DNA of 64,000 nt from Hexactinellida sp. DTS-2022 (taxonomy: Eukaryota > Porifera > Hexactinellida). Positions 60,983-64,000 of the stretch are shown here, in pieces (within the stretch, counting starts at the first letter, position 1; the number at the start of each line of letters is the position of its first letter). The stretch lies in assembly GCA_028753945.1 (NCBI GenBank), contig JAPNXP010000012.1, forward strand, positions 4,610,501 through 4,674,500, in the 5' to 3' direction. The notes under the pieces were generated by a model that was not told where the DNA came from, did not search any database, and worked only from the letters and a program-made list of their open reading frames with translations. Both the position numbers and the translations under genes were made by a program.

Positions 60983-63383
60983 CTACAGAGCTGTTTGTTG
61001 TCTGTGTTTCTTCAGACAGTGCATGGAGCAGTAGAAGTAGCTGGTCTTCTCAAAGAAGTTGTCCCCCTGCAGTTCCTTGAGACACAGCGCACAGAGCTTA
61101 GCGGAAACAGCTGATCCCACTGGAGACAGGAAGCGCTTCTCCGCCGCGAGGGCTCGCTTCTCGCGCTCCGTCTGAACCTTGGACTCTCCCTCCTGCTTGC
61201 CTCGGGACTGGCTCTTTCTCTGCTTCTTAACAGAACTTTTGTACTTTTTCTTCTCGACCTTGCGTCTGCGCTGCTCCTCCTCCAGCTCGGGGGAGAGCGC
61301 GGAGGAGACCTTAGCCGCCGCGTAGTCGTAAGCGCTCGGATGCGAAAACATGAATCTGCGGAACGCGTCTCTGCTCGGCTTGTCGCGAGCGCTCTCGTAC
61401 GGAACCTTCCCCTCTCTGTCCCTGGCGGTGGGGTCCGCCCCGTAGCGCAGGAAGTGGAAGATCAGCGGAGAGAAGCCCTTCTGGGAGGCCAGGTGCAGCG
61501 GCGTGAGTCCGTCCGAGTTCTTCATTTGCAGCGCCGACCTCCTCTCCGCCTCGCTCAGGTCCCCCCAGCTGTTTCCGCCTGGCAGAGAGAGCGCACTCTC
61601 ATTACTGGTGTACTCACTCTCTAGCAGAGAGGAATCAGGCACGTCGTCTTCAATGACGTCATTGTCCTCCATAACAGAGTCTATGGGGTCTTCAATTAGC
61701 ACCCAGTCCTCGTCAGATTCCAATGGCGCCGCTTGGTCTCCCTGCGTGTGCTCGGGCTCCACAGGGAACGGGAGGGGGTCCCCTATCTCGGCTAGAAGCG
61801 AGAGCACCCTCGGAGTTTCACACCTCCCGCAGGCCTCCATCAGCTGGTGGAAGAACAGCTCCTTGGGGCCGGCTTTGATCTCAGCGTTCGATTTATTGCT
61901 CTTCTTAGCTCGCCTGGGGTGCTTGGGCTTCTTAGCAGTCCTCTCTTCCTGCCCCGCCTCCCTCTCTCCCGGGGCTGGCGCTTGGAATGTGTCGGCCACA
62001 GCTGGTCTGCTGGGAGGGCTGGCAGGGACCTCGTCCCCCTGGGTGATAAACTCGTCCAGAGTGCCGTGCACCAACAAGCTGGTCAGGAGGGAGTGTACCC
62101 GCTTCGCCTCTTTGAAGGTAGGCCGCCTCGTGTTGACGGGCACCGGCCGCACGCGGGACTCGTCCTTCGCAAACCCGAAGCTCTCCCCCTCTGCGTAGAA
62201 GGTCTGCTTGCTGCAGACAGGAATGCGCTTGGAATGTGTCGGCCACAGCTGGTCTGCTGGGAGGGCTGGCAGGGACCTCGTCCCCCTGGGTGATAAACTC
62301 GTCCAGAGTGCCGTGCACCAACAAGCTGGTCAGAAGGGAGTGTACTCTCTTCGCCTCTTTGAAGGTAGGCCGCCTCGTGTTGACGGGCACCGGCCGCACG
62401 CGGGACTCGTCCTTCGCAAACCCGAAGCTCTCCCCCTCTGCGTAGAAGGTCTGCTTGCTGCAGACAGGAATGCGCATGAATATGACGTCACAGCGGGCGA
62501 GCTTGTCGCTCCAGCCACGCAGCAGCTCCTGTATCTCTTTGATAAGAGCCGCCTCGTTGGCCCTACGCATCTGGGCCCCCACGGAGCGAGCGAGACTTGT
62601 CTTGTCGTGCGTGGACTGTAGGGTGCCTCCCTTGGCGCGTACCACGTACCGATGGAATGTTTTATGACAGATGACAGATTCCCCGTGGAAGATGGCTCCG
62701 GCAAAATGCCCAGCTGACTGCATCAGGACCGCAATACGTGATTTCTCCGACACGAGAGAGATCTGTTCGATCAGCTGATCCACGGTAGCAGGCGTGTGTG
62801 CCGGGTGGTGCACCAACTCTCTGTGCACTGAGCACACTGTGTTGTCCGAGCGGCAGAACAGCATGAGTAGGGGCGGGCTCTTAGCGAGGGTGCCACCCTC
62901 CGCGTCAGAGGTGTCAGAACCGGAAATGCTAGAAATGTCCTGAGAGAGGAGGAGGCCGAACTCCTGCTCCCCCAGGCGCCCCTTCCCGGCCAGCTGCAGA
63001 CGCAGGTTGTAGCGGTGCCAGTCCTCCCGGTAGTGTCCCAGCATCTCCGGGCGCGAGTCGAAGGTGACGTCACAGAGAGAGCAGGAGAGCGTGTCCAGAC
63101 TGGGAGCTGTCTTGGCAGGGGTGTCAGGGGCCGGGGGCGTAAGGAGGGGGCTTAGCGGGACGAGAGAGTCGAGTTGGGATTCCAATGTGTGTTTGTTGGA
63201 GAGGACATCTCGGAGGAGATGTGTTTCGGAAAGTTTCTGTTGCCCCGACTCTGAAAATACAGAAAGTACTGTGTTAGGTATAGCGAGTGAGTGAGTAGAT
63301 TTAGTGCGAGGTGATATGGAGTTGAGGGTCAGTGGGTTTGTGTTAGAGGGATACTGAATATTGTTTTCAGTTTTCGTAGCCAT
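60983..63383 (-). CDS. ANKZF1: ANKZF1 / Vms1 (peptidyl-tRNA hydrolase-like), frame interrupted by a tandem duplication
   Basis: Ribosome-quality-control factor that releases nascent chains from stalled 60S subunits. A 5' frame from 63383 encodes a C2H2 finger (C101, C104, H117, H123) and the VLRF1 domain, with FHRYVVRAKGGTLQ carrying the catalytic-position Gln256. A 3' frame (to 60983) encodes a spacer with KKPKHPRRAKKSNK, ankyrin repeats (DGLTPLHLASQKGFSPL), a VCP-interacting-like motif (EREKRALAAEKRF) and a Cys-rich end (CALCLKELQ, YCSMHCLKKH). The two frames are offset by one base because a 247-bp segment is tandemly duplicated (61981-62227 and 62228-62474). With one copy absent the frame would be continuous at 717 aa, close to human length (726). 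It could be a broken allele, an assembly error, or a spliced 247-nt intron. Confidence 0.88.
61981..62474. repeat. 247-bp direct tandem duplication within ANKZF1
   Basis: Two adjacent copies, 61981-62227 and 62228-62474, with three mismatches (near 62087-62101 versus the same positions plus 247). The triplet GCG occurs at each junction, suggesting a microhomology-mediated duplication. Its length is not a multiple of 3. Confidence 0.97.
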
Positions 63384-64000
63384 TTTGGGAGTTGGGATAA
63401 GTTGAAGAGTTTGAATTGTAGTATATTTATAGGTTAATTAGAGTACCTATTTATAGAACAATCTGGAGATCATTACATCAATAGAAATGCAAAAACACGC
63501 GTGACATGAACCACCAATAGGAGAAATAGACACTATTGCAAACAAGTATGTTGCAGATTGGAGTTGAGTTCAAGTAATGTACAGTTGATAACGAGTAGAA
63601 CAATACTAATATAATACTATTGTTCCATTAATTCGTAGAGACCGAATTGAGTGAAGTAAGTATCTAAAAGTAATACACTTTAATTCAAATGATTTCTAGT
63701 AGATTAGGCTAGACAAGAAAGAAGCAATAGAAGAAAGTCATATTTATTGAGTCAGGGAATCCGAGGCCGTAAGAGACTATATTAATCGGAAATGGATTCA
63801 AATCAGTCCATTTAGCCGGGACCAGGTAAATAGGGGTTCGTTTAAAACGTAATATCTGCTTGATATAACAATACAAGTCATGAATAAATGATGCAAATAA
63901 TTAATAGACTAGTTAAAAAGATATATAAAAACTGTCAAGTCATGTTTCAAGTATGAATTAAAAGAACAAAACTATTTACAAATTAAAAATATTGTAAAAG
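63384..64000. other. Upstream flank of ANKZF1, no further gene
   Basis: AT-rich. It includes a probable promoter next to the ANKZF1 start. No coding exon or element was recognised up to the window end. Confidence 0.5.
63424..63431 (-). promoter_or_regulatory. TATA box (TATAAATA) of ANKZF1
   Basis: Minus-strand TATAAATA about 41-48 bp before the ANKZF1 ATG. It implies a very short 5' leader. Inferred from sequence only. Confidence 0.4.

Noticed and set aside
1-64000. CRISPR arrays, bacterial operons, tRNA or rRNA genes
   Set aside because: Tandem arrays here have no spacers, genes are eukaryotic and spliced, and no tRNA box or rRNA signature was recognised by eye.

Overview
This is a nuclear window from an animal (metazoan). 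Protein-coding genes have GT–AG introns, products such as NELF-A, RED/IK, EFTUD2, an ABCD-type peroxisomal transporter, ANKZF1, an ankyrin-TRP channel, a SLC15 transporter, a coiled-coil/NHL protein and a sperm-associated SPMAP2/THEG-repeat protein. GC-rich coding exons stand in AT-rich intergenic DNA packed with short transposable elements. I cannot name the species. Many housekeeping genes are single-exon here (RPL18A, RPS5, NELFA, IK, SLC15, NUDT18, TRP), while EFTUD2 (7 exons), ABCD (9) and DD3-3 (11) keep introns, which suggests an intron-reduced invertebrate lineage. All exon joins given below were read by eye from splice signals, reading-frame phase and family similarity.

Layout. 1-6.8 kb: DNAJC8 5' exon, SPMAP2-like, NUDT18 and an unrecognised ubiquitin-like/helical protein. 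7-10.3 kb: transposon zone with a 2.1-kb hAT-type element. 10.5-16.6 kb: EFTUD2, the U5 snRNP GTPase, 972 aa. 16.9-18.5 kb: SAM-domain/zinc-finger protein. 19.4-22 kb: ankyrin TRP channel. 22.05-26.66 kb: a 4.6-kb composite transposon with mirrored short-repeat arrays and a four-exon Ulp1/C48-type protease gene broken by one stop codon. 26.7-30.4 kb: RPL18A, NELFA and RPS5. 31.9-36 kb, on the plus strand: an hnRNP R/Q-like RRM protein and a SLC15 peptide/histidine transporter. 36.2-39.6 kb: IK/RED and a coiled-coil/NHL protein. 40-45.4 kb: repeat-dominated, with two 16-bp minisatellites and a Harbinger transposase remnant. 46-49.2 kb: DD3-3-like secreted protein. 50.2-51.4 kb: a coactosin-like ADF-H domain fused to a Rab GTPase. 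51.7-59.6 kb: ABCD1/2-like transporter with a bZIP gene nested in an intron on the opposite strand. 59.7-63.4 kb: DNAJC24/DPH4, RPS26 and ANKZF1, the last carrying a frame-breaking 247-bp tandem duplication.

Functional themes. Several neighbours serve gene expression: EFTUD2 and RED in the spliceosome, DNAJC8 as a splicing-associated J protein, NELF-A in Pol II pausing, three ribosomal proteins, DPH4 in diphthamide synthesis on EF2, and ANKZF1 in ribosome-associated quality control. I see no operon; the co-location looks like ordinary high gene density. Most genes (19 of 22) are on the minus strand.

Mobile DNA is very abundant. Short TA-flanked palindromic elements with CAGT-type ends and hAT-type MITEs with 8-bp target duplications sit between and inside genes, some next to splice sites. 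Four independent minisatellites share an exact 16-bp period. The items most worth checking are the coactosin-Rab fusion, the protease-bearing composite transposon, the 16-bp arrays and the ANKZF1 duplication.
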